A stretch of DNA of 64,000 bases from Dyella_A sp050749815 (GCF_050749815.1 NZ_CP192735.1:1178001-1242000); one strand, 5' to 3'; shown: positions 51,013 to 60,027, counted from the stretch's first letter. Program-made: numbers and translations. Notes: generated from the letters alone by a model not told the origin.

Positions 51013-52308
51013 ATGAGCCGCCGATCCATCGTCATACTTGCCGTGCTGGTCATACTTGGCGCCTGGGGCCTTCGGCATGCGTTCGAGAGCACACCGGTCG
51101 TGGCAGCGGGCACCCACCTGCCCTCAACGACTCTCTGTCCGCGCTTCGGTCTCAACCCGCCGCAGCGGTTGCCGGTCGTGCACGACGCGGTGTCGATCAG
51201 CTTCGACGGCAGCCGCCTGGTGGCGGTCGATCGCCAGGGCCGGGTGTGGTCGTACTACCGCGGCGAATCCAACTGCGACGACCCCGCGCCGATCAAGGTG
51301 CTCGACGCCGCTATCGTGGCGAAGCAACATCTAGGCACGGGCGCGCCGCGCGCGGTCGAACGCAGCGCCGTGCTGCTGGACGGCACGGCGCTGGCGGCGG
51401 TGGACCTGGGGATGCCCAACGCCTGCGCTACGGCGGGGAATATTTGCGCCACCGCGCCCTCGGGCGGCTTCGACAACGTCACCGCGCTGGCGGCCGGCGA
51501 TCGCCATCGGTTGCTCGTGCGCGGCGACGGCAGCCTGTGGTCGTCAGGCATGAACGAGTGCGGACAGCTCGGCCGCGCCGGCGCATCCGGCTCGCTGGTC
51601 GACTTCCGGCAGGTGCCGGGGATGGACGGCATCGTCGCCGTGGCGGCGGGCATGCGCAGCAGCATGGCGTTGGATGCGAAAGGCACGATGTACACCTGGG
51701 GCAATCTGTCCAACCCGTTGTTCAGTTCCCCCGTCAGCTCACCCGTGGCTGGCAATCCATATTGCCCCTACCAGGACCAGACCTGGGCCGGCCATTTGCT
51801 TTCCGGCGCGAGCGACGACTATCCGCGCGAAGTTCGCGGCCTGCCGCGCATCGAGCAGGTTGCCAGCTACTACGCCAGCGACTTGGCGCTGGATACGGCT
51901 GGCCAGGTCTGGGGCTGGGGCTACAACAGCTGTGGCCAGCTCGGCGTGGATCCGGGCCAGGGACCGGAGCGGATCGAGTACTACCTGGAGCAGCCGCGGC
52001 GCATCGAAGGCTTGCCGCCGATCCGCGCCATCGCTGCCGGCAAGCGCCACGCGCTAGCGCTCGACGGTAACGGCCAGGTCTGGGCTTGGGGCGAGAACGC
52101 CGACACCGAACTGGGCCAGCGCCTCGGCCTTGGCCAGCACGGCAGCCCTGCCTGCGAGAACGAATACGGCCGCGGCGAGCGGGCTCCGTTCACCGAGCTG
52201 CCGCGGCAGGTGCCCGGCATCGGCAAGGCGGTGGCGATCGCAGCTGGCTACAACAGCAGCGCAGCGATCGATGCGCATGGCGATGTCTGGGTGTGGGGGC
52301 GGCATTGA
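51013..52308 (+). CDS. Membrane-anchored RCC1-repeat protein
   Basis: 431 residues. One N-terminal membrane segment (SIVILAVLVILGAWGL, about 5-20) is followed by an extracytoplasmic seven-bladed RCC1/ATS1-type propeller. Repeats are marked by patterns such as ALAAGDRHRLLVRGDGSLWSSG, AIAAGKRHALALDGNGQVWAWG and AIAAGYNSSAAIDAHGDVWVWG. Several paired cysteines (NECGQLG, NSCGQLG) suggest disulphides. Start: ATG 51013 (MSRRS) places positive charges before the helix; an ATG two codons upstream and longer frames to 50908 are possible. RCC1 folds bind proteins; the partner is unknown. Confidence 0.8.
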   Translation: MSRRSIVILAVLVILGAWGLRHAFESTPVVAAGTHLPSTTLCPRFGLNPPQRLPVVHDAVSISFDGSRLVAVDRQGRVWSYYRGESNCDDPAPIKVLDAAIVAKQHLGTGAPRAVERSAVLLDGTALAAVDLGMPNACATAGNICATAPSGGFDNVTALAAGDRHRLLVRGDGSLWSSGMNECGQLGRAGASGSLVDFRQVPGMDGIVAVAAGMRSSMALDAKGTMYTWGNLSNPLFSSPVSSPVAGNPYCPYQDQTWAGHLLSGASDDYPREVRGLPRIEQVASYYASDLALDTAGQVWGWGYNSCGQLGVDPGQGPERIEYYLEQPRRIEGLPPIRAIAAGKRHALALDGNGQVWAWGENADTELGQRLGLGQHGSPACENEYGRGERAPFTELPRQVPGIGKAVAIAAGYNSSAAIDAHGDVWVWGRH

Positions 52309-52344
52309 GAGGCATCAGTTGACGTTCCTTAGGCTGGAGGGCGG

Positions 52345-52815
52345 ATGCACATCATCAGTTCACCCGGGGGCCGGCTGCGCAAGGCCGGCCGTACCGTCAT
52401 AGTCACGGCCGCACTGCCGGCCGTGCTCCTGCTGTGCGCTTTCATGAAGCCGCAACTACCCGAGACGATCTACGACGGCACCCACTACAGCACGCTGATC
52501 GAGACCTACCAGCACGCTTATGAGCACGCCGGCATGACCAACATGAAGGTGGTCACGGAGGCGACGGGCAAGGCGCCCGATGGCACCGTCTCGACCGTCA
52601 AGACCTATACCTTCGCCTGCCCTGCCGTACCTGGCAGCCACTCAGATCCTTGCAGTGCAACCTTCAGCATCAGCGCTTCCGTCAAAGACGACATCTGCCG
52701 AGACTGCCGCATCACGCGAACCTCCTACTCCGGCGATCCGGCGGTAGATGAGAAAGCGACGACCGAGATCCGGCGAGTGCTGGGTAAGAGCGTCCCTTCA
52801 GCGTTTGGAAAGTGA
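52345..52815 (+). CDS. Hypothetical membrane-anchored or exported protein
   Basis: 156 residues. A basic N-terminus is followed by a hydrophobic stretch (TVIVTAALPAVLLLCAF, about 17-33), then a soluble domain with four cysteines arranged as ACPAV, DPCSA and ICRDCR, probably disulphide-bonded in the periplasm. GGAGGGCGG lies 4 nt before the ATG, a strong start. It follows the RCC1-repeat gene by 36 bp and may be co-transcribed with it. No family recognised. Confidence 0.65.
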   Translation: MHIISSPGGRLRKAGRTVIVTAALPAVLLLCAFMKPQLPETIYDGTHYSTLIETYQHAYEHAGMTNMKVVTEATGKAPDGTVSTVKTYTFACPAVPGSHSDPCSATFSISASVKDDICRDCRITRTSYSGDPAVDEKATTEIRRVLGKSVPSAFGK

Positions 52816-52921
52816 TCTGTGCACGTCGACTCTCGGGCCGGCACGCGTAGTGCTGAGCAGGCGCAGGTTCGACGGGTATGCCGCATCCATGCGTCGGCAT
52901 GCTCTCCACCGCCCGCTGGGC

Positions 52922-54310
52922 TTAGCTGGTGGCGTCGACTAAGGGCTTCTGCGACTCGCCTCCGGATGCCATCAGTAGCAAGAACACCTGGTTCAAGCCG
53001 GCAAAAGTCCATAACCAGATCGAGTCGTCGGCTAGCGTCTTGGCGGGAACACCGGGAAGTGGTCCGCTGACCCGTGTTTCGCTAATGAAGTAGTAGCTCC
53101 ATGGCATCGATACCGCCGCCTTGGCCATGAAACCGAGCGTGCCGCTGAGCGGTGCACCACGGGTGGCGCCAGTCGGGTTGTCCACCGCATTCACGCCGAT
53201 CGCCAGGACGAGCAGCATCGCATAGAGCTTGGCGAGGGTGGGCCAAAGGCGGCCGGTGCCGCCCTGGCGGAACCGATAGACCACCAGGCAGGCCATCACC
53301 AGCAAGGTCAGCCCCGCATGAATGGCGGCAGGACTCGTCGCCTGCTGCGCCACGCCGGCGGCGCAGTTACCCAGCGCCTCGCACGGCGCCGCCTGCAGCC
53401 GCTGCTGGGCTTCGGTCGCGGCCGCGGCACGCCATGCGCCATCCAGAGTGGCCCCGCTCGCGGTGTCGATGGTGAGATGCAGCTCACCGATGCGGACCGT
53501 GCCCTCTTTCGGTACGGGCGCAGCGGTCTGCCGCAACGCGAGCAGGTTGTCGTACAAAGCGGTTTTCTGCTCAGGCGTCAAAGCCATCCAGCGGATGCCT
53601 TCCGGGCTGGTTACGTGGCCGACGAGCCTGACTTGGCACAGGCCGCCGCGATGATCGCCGGCGGGTACCTCGTCCGCTTCGCAGCTCAGCGTCTGTCCGG
53701 ACGGCAGCTCATACTCGACGTGGAGGTCGGCCTTCATGGCCAGCCGATTACGCATATCGGCGGCGAGGTAGAATGCCTCGGCCTGCGCGGCCGTCTCCGC
53801 GGGGTCCACTTGCCCGCCTTTGAAATAGCCCCATGCACCGGGTGCGAGGCGATCGATATGTGCCAACCCCTGCTCGCTCATCTGCAGGTGCGGGGCGCTC
53901 GCGCTTTGCACGTCAGCGATAGCGGGAAAACCTATCGCCACGCCATCAGCCACCGCTCGCGAGACAGCGGCTCGCAGCGCAGGGGTGACACGCGCTCCAG
54001 CCACCACGTCGCGCAGCGTTGCCGCTGCCTGGGCTGGCGGCGGCATGACCGTACCCAACAGGCGCAGGCGTTGATACTCGCCGAGCCGCTCGGCAGCAGC
54101 CTTAAAGCCCAGCATCTCAAACTGCTGCTGCAGCACGGCGGATTCAAAGGCATCCAACGGCGGAGGGCGATCGAGCGCCTGCCGTAGCATCGGTATGGCA
54201 TCCATCGAGGGCGTGGCCGCTGGCGCTTCGGCGCAGGCAGGCGCGATCGATATCAGTACCGGCACGATCATGATGGTCGCGGCCACCAGGCAGCGAATCG
54301 ACTTAGCCAT
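52922..54310 (-). CDS. Exported/membrane hypothetical protein
   Basis: A 462-residue precursor with a signal peptide (cleavage near APACA, about 26). A large soluble region (about 28-310) is followed by three or four hydrophobic helices at the C-terminus (AGLTLLVMACLVVYRF, LYAMLLVLAIGVNAV, MPWSYYFI, IWLWTFAGLNQVFLLLMA). One potential disulphide pair (CEALGNC) precedes the membrane part. AAGGAGCG precedes the ATG at 54310. I recognise no domain. It converges with the 52345 gene. Confidence 0.68.
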   Translation of the reverse strand: MAKSIRCLVAATIMIVPVLISIAPACAEAPAATPSMDAIPMLRQALDRPPPLDAFESAVLQQQFEMLGFKAAAERLGEYQRLRLLGTVMPPPAQAAATLRDVVAGARVTPALRAAVSRAVADGVAIGFPAIADVQSASAPHLQMSEQGLAHIDRLAPGAWGYFKGGQVDPAETAAQAEAFYLAADMRNRLAMKADLHVEYELPSGQTLSCEADEVPAGDHRGGLCQVRLVGHVTSPEGIRWMALTPEQKTALYDNLLALRQTAAPVPKEGTVRIGELHLTIDTASGATLDGAWRAAAATEAQQRLQAAPCEALGNCAAGVAQQATSPAAIHAGLTLLVMACLVVYRFRQGGTGRLWPTLAKLYAMLLVLAIGVNAVDNPTGATRGAPLSGTLGFMAKAAVSMPWSYYFISETRVSGPLPGVPAKTLADDSIWLWTFAGLNQVFLLLMASGGESQKPLVDATS

Positions 54311-54429
54311 CCAGCGCTCCTTGAATATGCACGGCTATCCCGTAGAACCGGCACGGCAAACGATCATCCGCACGCCAGCTCTCACGACTCCGGCGGCACG
54401 ATCACCACGTTATGCAGCCCCTTGGCGCC

Positions 54430-54705
54430 TCACGCCTCCCACGGCACCCGGCGACACAGCAGCTTGCGTAGGGCCGCGCCCTGTTCGACCGGCGCATCCA
54501 GCAGCGCCCGGAAGCGCTTAAAGCGGGCGGCGTCCGGGGCAACCACGGTCTGCTCCAGCAGCACCTGCTGGGCCTTCTGGCAGGCTGCCTCCAGCATGAA
54601 GTCCGTGCGGCTCTTGCCCGCCATCCGGGCCGCCTGGTCAATCAGGCTGCGCTGGGCCACCGTGGCACGCAGATTGAAGGTGGTTTGACGGGAGACGGTG
54701 GTCAT
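54430..54705 (-). CDS. TacA/DUF1778-type antitoxin without adjacent toxin
   Basis: A 91-residue ribbon-helix-helix protein: RQTTFNLRATVAQRSLIDQAARMAGKSRTDFMLEAACQKAQQVLLEQ is the DUF1778 N-terminal DNA-binding part, and ARFKRFRALLDAPVEQGAALRKLL the C-terminal helix that neutralises the toxin. TacA antitoxins normally sit immediately upstream of a GNAT acetyltransferase toxin that acetylates charged tRNA. Here only 119 bp follow before the next gene and no GNAT frame is present, so it appears to be an orphan or the toxin was lost. ATG 54705 matches the family start. Confidence 0.82.
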   Translation of the reverse strand: MTTVSRQTTFNLRATVAQRSLIDQAARMAGKSRTDFMLEAACQKAQQVLLEQTVVAPDAARFKRFRALLDAPVEQGAALRKLLCRRVPWEA

Positions 54706-55015
54706 GGCGGCGGTCCTCAAGTGTATGCACATTGTCCGCGCAGCGAGGGCCGCACGTCAGTACCCCGGTTCAGCCTTCATCGGTCGCTGCGGCGTGTTGG
54801 GCCACCAGCATCCGACCCGGCCAACCTAGCGCACAAAGTAGGCGCGCAGCTTGGGGTACAACCGGAACTGGGAGCAGGGGCGTTGGCAATGTGGCGCCCT
54901 TCCCCACCTGGCCGACAGAAGATCAAGCCGCATGCCACGCACCCTTCACTGCACGTGCGCCGCTGAGTTGTCAGGCTCGGGTTTCCTCGCCTACGCATGC
55001 TGCTCAGCCACGCCC
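54706..55015. other. 310-bp intergenic region, no gene seen
   Basis: Contains the antitoxin promoter region by position. A short TGTATGCACATTGTCC near 54721-54736 might be an operator, but no clear palindrome could be fixed. No coding frame is supported. Confidence 0.45.
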
Positions 55016-55165
55016 ATGTCCAAGCAAGACACCGTTCCGAAGAAGTCCGGCTACGACGAGAGTCAGCCGAAGGATAAGCACGGCACCGAGCGCAAGCCGG
55101 CGCCCGATGCGCCGCGGCAGCCGCAGAACGCGCCGGATGCGAAGCCGAAGCCGTCCTCGTCCTGA
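55016..55165 (+). CDS. Possible small disordered protein
   Basis: A 49-codon frame (MSKQDTVPKKSGYDESQPKD at its start) that is almost entirely Lys, Asp, Pro, Gln and Ala with no hydrophobic core. Small disordered proteins of this kind occur in Xanthomonadales and such composition is unusual for a chance frame in this genome. No Shine-Dalgarno is evident, so the call is tentative. Confidence 0.4.
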   Translation: MSKQDTVPKKSGYDESQPKDKHGTERKPAPDAPRQPQNAPDAKPKPSSS

Positions 55166-55259
55166 CGCGTCGCGTGTTGTTGCACCGGGTGGCTTGCTGC
55201 GCCCGGTGGTGACGTTTACCGGCAACCTGCCGCGGGCATGCCGCGCCCACGTGCCGTAA

Positions 55260-55538
55260 TCAGGCACCCATCGCCATCACAGTGTTGATCAGCGCTACGT
55301 GCGATAGCGCCTGCGGAAAATTCCCGCACTGGCGCTGCGCCGACACGTCGTATTCCTCTGAGAGCAGGCCCAGATCGTTGGCAACGGACAGCAGCCGGCG
55401 CACGCGTCGTTCCGCTTCGTCGCGCTGGCCCTGCAGCAGCTTGACGTGGGCCAGCCAGAAGCCGCAGGCGATGAAGCTCCCCTCCCCGCCTTCCAGCCCG
55501 TCATGGGACTGCTCGTTGCAATAGCGCTCGAACACCAC
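55260..55538 (-). pseudogene. C-terminal remnant of a GH15 glucoamylase/trehalase-like enzyme
   Basis: About 92 codons matching the end of glycoside hydrolase family 15 proteins: GLEGGEGSFIACGFWLAHVKLL, the LSEEYDVSAQRQCGNFPQALSHVALIN block near the terminus, and a short tail. Full-length enzymes have about 600 residues, so over 80% is missing. The upstream edge joins directly to the start of an unrelated enolase-superfamily gene in another frame, so this is a deletion product without its own start. Confidence 0.8.
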
Positions 55539-55627
55539 TCCAGCGTGCCATCTGCCTCGGGCTGGTCGGTGGGCACGCGGTAGGCCGCGGCCTCGACCCG
55601 ATCGATGCGGGCGCCGCGCAGGCTCAT
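55535..55627 (-). pseudogene. N-terminal remnant of an enolase-superfamily gene
   Basis: An ATG at 55627 overlaps the stop of the TPP-enzyme gene (ATGA), a coupled operon junction. It encodes about 31 residues (GARIDRVEAAAYRVPTD, then QPEADGTLEW) that match the N-terminus of mandelate racemase/muconate-lactonising-type proteins. The frame then enters the GH15 remnant out of phase. The gene body has been lost, with the break near 55535-55541. Confidence 0.65.
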
Positions 55628-57420
55628 GAATCGCCCGAGTCGCCCGGCAGCAGCCCCGCCATCATGTCGCGCACGCTCTGGCGAATAATGCCCAGTTCGT
55701 TCGGATCGCCCTTGGCCAGCGCGGTCATGTACGACTTGGCCTGCGCCCAGCGGATATGCGGCGGCAGCGGCGGCACGTCGGGGTCGGAAATGAATTCGAT
55801 CAGCACGGGGCGATCCGAGGCGAATGCCTCTTCCCACGCCGCGGCGATGTGCTCGGGCCGCTCCACCCGGATGCCCTTGAAGCCCAGCATGCGGGCGTAT
55901 TCGGCGTAGGGAAAATCTTCCACGTCCTGCGCCGGCGCAAACTTCGGATCGCCGGCCAGGGCGCGCTGCTCCCAGGTCACCTGGTTGAGGTCGTGATTGG
56001 CCAGCACCATCACCACGAAGCACGGATTGCTCCAGCGCTCCCAGTACTGCTTCACGGTGATCAGTTCGGCGTTGCCGTTCATCTGCATGGCGCCGTCGCC
56101 GACGATGGCCAGCACCGGGCGATCCGGATACGCCATCTTGGCGGCGATCGCATACGGCATGCCGCTGCCCATGGTGGCCAGCTTGCCCGACAGCGAGGCC
56201 ATCATGCCCTCGCGGATCTTCACGTCGCGCGCGTACCAGTTGGTGTGCGAGCCGCAGTCGCCGCAGATGATCGCCTTGTCCGGCAGCCGCGGCGACAGCT
56301 CCCAGAAGATGCGCTGCGGATTGATCGGGTCGGCCGGCTCCATCGCCTTGGCCTCCAGCGCGCGCCACCACTTGCGCACGTTCACCTCGATGCGTTCGCG
56401 CCAGTCGGGGTTGTCCTTTTTCTCCAGCAGCGGCAGCAGTTGCTTGATCACCTGTGCGCTGTCGCCGATCAGGTTGACCTCGGTCGGGTAGCGCATGGAC
56501 ACGTTGCGCGGAGCAATGTCGATCTGCACCGCGCGCGCCTGCCCGTCCGGCGGCAGGAACTCCGAATACGGAAACGTCGTACCGATCATCAGCAGCGTGT
56601 CGCAGTCGTTCATCAGTTCCCAGCTGGGCTTGGTGCCGAGCAGTCCGATGGAGCCGGTGACGAAGGGCAGATCGTCCGGCAGTGCCGCCTTGCCCAGCAG
56701 CGCCTTGGCCACGCCCGCGTCCAGATGGCGGGCCAGCGCGATCACCTGGGGACCGGCCTGCATGGCGCCCGCGCCGATCAGGATGGCGACGCGCTTGCCG
56801 GCGTTGATCACCTCGGCCGCCTGGCGCAGCTCGTCCGTCGACGGCTGCGGGTGCGCCGGCGCGTAGCCGACGCCGGAATACACGTCGCCGTGGGCACGCG
56901 GCGGGCTGGGAACGGCCTTCATCTCCTGCAGGTCGTTCGGCACGATCACGCAGGTGACGCAGCGTTCGGCCGCGGCAATGCGCATCGCGCGATCGATCAC
57001 GTGGCGCACCTGCGCCGGTGCGGTGAGCGTCTCGACGTAGCCGGTGACGTCCTTGAACAGATTCTGCAGGTCCACTTCCTGCTGGTAGTCGCTGCCCAGC
57101 GACGTGCGCGCCTGCTGGCCGACGATGGCGACCACCGGCATGTGGTCCATCTTGGCGTCGTACAGGCCGTTGAGCAGATGGATGGCGCCAGGGCCTGACG
57201 TGGCCAGGCATAGGCCTACCTCGCCGGTGAACTTGGCATGCGCACCGGCCATGAAGGCGGCCATTTCCTCGTGGCGCACGCGCACGTAGTCGAAGCGGTC
57301 GGAGGCGCGCCCCATCGCGCCCATGATTCCGTTGATGCCGTCACCCGGGTAGCCGAAGACCCGCTTCACCCCCCAGTCGGTGAGGCGCTGAAGGATGAAG
57401 TCGCCCACGGTCTGGCTCAT
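55624..57420 (-). CDS. Thiamine-pyrophosphate enzyme, pyruvate oxidase/PoxB-like
   Basis: 598 residues of the POX/acetolactate-synthase family. The N-terminal PYR domain contains VFGYPGDGINGIMGA and the catalytic Glu in RHEEMAAFMAGAHAK; then a central NAD/FAD-type domain, and a C-terminal PP domain with the TPP motif GDGAMQMNGNAELITVKQYW. Closest in character to pyruvate dehydrogenase (quinone) PoxB, which decarboxylates pyruvate to acetate at the membrane; acetolactate synthase is less likely without ilvN. ATG 57420 has GGGAGAA upstream. Its stop is coupled to the deleted enolase-superfamily gene. Confidence 0.83.
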   Translation of the reverse strand: MSQTVGDFILQRLTDWGVKRVFGYPGDGINGIMGAMGRASDRFDYVRVRHEEMAAFMAGAHAKFTGEVGLCLATSGPGAIHLLNGLYDAKMDHMPVVAIVGQQARTSLGSDYQQEVDLQNLFKDVTGYVETLTAPAQVRHVIDRAMRIAAAERCVTCVIVPNDLQEMKAVPSPPRAHGDVYSGVGYAPAHPQPSTDELRQAAEVINAGKRVAILIGAGAMQAGPQVIALARHLDAGVAKALLGKAALPDDLPFVTGSIGLLGTKPSWELMNDCDTLLMIGTTFPYSEFLPPDGQARAVQIDIAPRNVSMRYPTEVNLIGDSAQVIKQLLPLLEKKDNPDWRERIEVNVRKWWRALEAKAMEPADPINPQRIFWELSPRLPDKAIICGDCGSHTNWYARDVKIREGMMASLSGKLATMGSGMPYAIAAKMAYPDRPVLAIVGDGAMQMNGNAELITVKQYWERWSNPCFVVMVLANHDLNQVTWEQRALAGDPKFAPAQDVEDFPYAEYARMLGFKGIRVERPEHIAAAWEEAFASDRPVLIEFISDPDVPPLPPHIRWAQAKSYMTALAKGDPNELGIIRQSVRDMMAGLLPGDSGDS

Positions 57421-57663
57421 TGCGTTCTCCCGGGATCGAGGGCCCGCGCGCCATCGCCCAGGGCGGCGACGGCGCCATCTGCAGGCCAGAAGAGGAATGA
57501 CGTGGCGCGATGATGGAGCGCCGGGCGTCATCCACCGGTCAAAGGCATGTGTCGGCACGTCCACGAAAGCGCAGGAACATGCGATCGCTCCCGCGCAGCG
57601 CGGCGAGAGGTGCTGTGTGCTGGAGTCAGCAGCAAGCGGGCGGCCGGGCGCCCTGCTCCGGGC

Positions 57664-58863
57664 TCAGCGTCGGGCGCGGCCGAGTCGCTTCCACTGCGTG
57701 GCGACGGCGGCGAGCGCGAAGCCTGCGCCCAGCGCGCTCACGGCGGTCCAGCCGCCCAGGTTCCAGGCGGCGGTCGACGCGGCCGAGCCCACCGCGCCGC
57801 CGATAAACATGATGCTCATGAAGATCGTATTGATCCGCGCACGTGCCTCGGCGCGCAACGCGTAGACAATGTGCTGGTGCGACACCAGCGCGCTCTGCAC
57901 GGCGAAGTCGAGCACGATCACGCCCACCACCAGCCCGGCCAGCGAACGCCACAACGCGAATACCAGCCACGCCACCACGCACAGCGCGGCGCCGGCGGCA
58001 ATCGCGCGATGCGGGCCGCGGCGGTCGGCGATGCGCCCGGCCAGCGGTGCCGCCAACACCCCAACCACGCCGACCAGGCCGAACAGTCCCGCCGCCTGCG
58101 GGCCGAGCCCGAACGGGGGCTGCTGCAGGTACAGCGCAAGAACCGACCAGAACACGGTGAACGCGGCAAACAGCAGCGCCTGGGTGAACGCCGCCAGCCG
58201 CAGCTCGGGCAGCTCGCGCCACAACTCGGCCAGCGTGGCGAGCAGGCGGGGATAGCGCAGCGATCCTTCCGGCTCACTGCGCGGCAGGCGCCAGGCGATC
58301 CAGCCACCCATCAGCAGCGCCACCGGCGCAGCCAGCCAGAACATCGGCCGCCAGCCGACATGGCTGGCGACCAGCCCGGCCAGCAGCCGACTGAGCAGGA
58401 TGCCGCACAGCAAACCGGACATCACCGTACCGACGATGGCGCCACGGCGCGCGGGTGCGGCGAGGTGCGCGGCCAGTGGCACGATCTGCTGCGCCGCCGT
58501 GGCGGCCACGCCCACCGCCAGCGAAGCGAGCACCAGCACCGCCGCACTCGGCGCCAGCGCGGCGGCGACCAGCGCCAGGCCCAGCAGCATGAACTGCCAC
58601 ACGATGAGACGACGACGCTCCAGGATGTCGCCCAGCGGCACCAGCAAAAGCAAACCGGCGGCATAGCCGAGCTGGGTGGCAGTGGGCACCAGACCGACCG
58701 TGCGGCTGTGCAGGTCGCGCTCCATGACGCCGAGCATCGGCTGGTTGTAATAGATGTTGGCCACCGCCACGCCGGCGGCGAGCGCCATCAGCAGGATCTG
58801 CCCGCGGCTCGCCTCGGTGACGTCCGCGCTGGCGGTGATGGGGTTCGTGGTTGCGCCTTGCAC
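57664..58863 (-). CDS. MFS transporter (drug/metabolite efflux type)
   Basis: About 399 residues with twelve predicted hydrophobic helices. The loop 2-3 motif appears as PLGDILERRRL, and helix 5 has the antiporter-like GTVMSGLLCGILLSRLLAG (motif C type). NIYYNQPMLGVMERDL in helix 1 is characteristic of a widely distributed proteobacterial MFS subgroup. Start: GTG 58863 has AAGGGA nearby; an upstream GTG at 58902 is possible. It is followed by the TPP-enzyme gene after 243 bp in which no gene is seen. Substrate unknown. Confidence 0.85.
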   Translation of the reverse strand: MQGATTNPITASADVTEASRGQILLMALAAGVAVANIYYNQPMLGVMERDLHSRTVGLVPTATQLGYAAGLLLLVPLGDILERRRLIVWQFMLLGLALVAAALAPSAAVLVLASLAVGVAATAAQQIVPLAAHLAAPARRGAIVGTVMSGLLCGILLSRLLAGLVASHVGWRPMFWLAAPVALLMGGWIAWRLPRSEPEGSLRYPRLLATLAELWRELPELRLAAFTQALLFAAFTVFWSVLALYLQQPPFGLGPQAAGLFGLVGVVGVLAAPLAGRIADRRGPHRAIAAGAALCVVAWLVFALWRSLAGLVVGVIVLDFAVQSALVSHQHIVYALRAEARARINTIFMSIMFIGGAVGSAASTAAWNLGGWTAVSALGAGFALAAVATQWKRLGRARR

Positions 58864-58927
58864 TCTTGGTTCCCTTGCCTGCGTAAATGGTGCCCGTGCC
58901 ACGGTGGCGCGGCTGACGATCGCTGCG

Positions 58928-59236
58928 TCAGATGCCGACCAGTGACCGCCCTTCCGCCGACAGCAGGTCGTGCGTTTCCGGATGACGCTGCATGTAGGCG
59001 CGGAACACCGGACAACGCGGCGTTACCTGCAAGCCGCGCTCACGCGCGGCGCCCAGGCCTGCCTTGACCAGCACGGTGGCCAGGCCGCGGCCGCCGATCG
59101 CCTCCGGCACGACCGTATGGGTGAAGACCAGCACGCCGTCTTCCATGACATAGGCGGCATAGGCCACCTGCCCGTCCTCGACGAGCTCGAAGCGGTGCTT
59201 TTCCACGTGGTCGTGTACGGCCGGCGTGGCGCTCAT
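58928..59236 (-). CDS. Small GNAT-like N-acetyltransferase (YjdJ/COG2388 type)
   Basis: A 102-residue minimal GNAT. FELVEDGQVAYAAYVMEDGVLVFTHTVVPEAIGGRGLATVLVKAGLGAARERGLQV contains the acetyl-CoA loop (IGGRGLA), and PRCPVFRAYMQRHPE is the family's characteristic C-terminal CPY/F-x-xYMxRHPE block. These are thought to acetylate amino groups of small molecules or proteins; the substrate is unknown. ATG 59236 fits the family N-terminus. It is upstream of the MFS gene on the same strand. Confidence 0.88.
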   Translation of the reverse strand: MSATPAVHDHVEKHRFELVEDGQVAYAAYVMEDGVLVFTHTVVPEAIGGRGLATVLVKAGLGAARERGLQVTPRCPVFRAYMQRHPETHDLLSAEGRSLVGI

Positions 59237-59398
59237 GCCGGCCTCCGCGTGGCAGCTATGGCGAAGATGGTCGCCGAGCGGGACCGCTGGAACATGGGGA
59301 GGTGGAACGGTCGGATCATCGGTTTTCCTCACGGGCTCGGGGCGCCGCCGCGCGGCGCCACGGAGACGATGGCACAGCGGGCGCCGCGCCGGGCTGGA

Positions 59399-59917
59399 TC
59401 AGCCGGTGCGGCCCGATTCGAACAGGAACCACACGCGCTGTTCGGCCTCGTCGATCCAGTTCTCCAGCAGGCTGGCGCTGGCCACGTCGTTGTACTCGTC
59501 GCACAGGGCGTGGGTCGAGCGCATGGAGTCGATCAGGCGCAGGTTGTCCTCGCGCAGCTCGGCCAGCATGTCGGCCGGGGTGACGAAGTCGGCGTCGTTG
59601 TCGGCAATGCGCTGCAGCCGCGCTGCGTGCCCGATGGAGCGCAGCGTGGTGCCGCCCAGCTTGCGCACGCGCTCGGCGATGATGTCGACCAGCGCGAAGA
59701 TCTGCATCGACTGGTCGTCCAGCAGCAGGTGGTAGTCGCGGAAGTACGGGCCGGACATGTGCCAGTGGAAGTTCTTGGTTTTCATGTACAGCGCCAGCAC
59801 GTCGGCCAGCAGCGCGTTGAGCCCGCCGGAAATGTCGCGCACTGCCTTCTCGCCCAGGCTCGAAGGCGTGTGCATGGGACTGGTGCGTCGCTTCTTGGCG
59901 TCTTTCAGGTTTTTCAT
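59399..59917 (-). CDS. dps: Dps-family DNA-protection/ferritin-like protein
   Basis: 172 residues. The Dps four-helix fold is recognisable from YMKTKNFHWHMSGPYFRDYHLLLDDQ, which holds the ferroxidase His and Asp, and DIIAERVRKLGG. A basic N-terminal tail (MKNLKDAKKRRTS) suits DNA binding. The dodecamer stores iron using H2O2 and shields DNA in stress. ATG 59917 follows GAGGGAC; longer in-frame codons traverse the intergenic hairpin and were excluded. It is a single gene between the GNAT and hydrolase genes. Confidence 0.92.
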   Translation of the reverse strand: MKNLKDAKKRRTSPMHTPSSLGEKAVRDISGGLNALLADVLALYMKTKNFHWHMSGPYFRDYHLLLDDQSMQIFALVDIIAERVRKLGGTTLRSIGHAARLQRIADNDADFVTPADMLAELREDNLRLIDSMRSTHALCDEYNDVASASLLENWIDEAEQRVWFLFESGRTG

Positions 59918-59956
59918 GGCGCGTCCCTCGGAGTTGGTCGCAGACTTCGCAGCGAA

Positions 59957-59979
59957 AGCGCCCTGATATTCAGGGCGCT
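59957..59979. terminator. Perfect hairpin between hydrolase and dps genes
   Basis: AGCGCCCTGA (59957-59966) and TCAGGGCGCT (59970-59979) form a 10-bp stem with a TAT loop, 49 bp past the minus-strand hydrolase stop. No T tract follows, so it may be a weak terminator or a processing element. Confidence 0.45.
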
Positions 59980-60027
59980 CGATGCATGCGCTGCCGGTCG
60001 CGATTCGACCGGCAGCAGGCGGCGCGA

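Noticed and set aside
52175..52187. GCGAGCGGGCTCC, matching the core of the REP arm
   Set aside because: It is within the RCC1-repeat coding sequence, has no inverted partner nearby and covers only half the repeat, so it is probably chance codon use.
55624..57420. Acetolactate synthase large subunit
   Set aside because: No ilvN small-subunit gene follows, and the sequence layout fits the PoxB/pyruvate oxidase group better.
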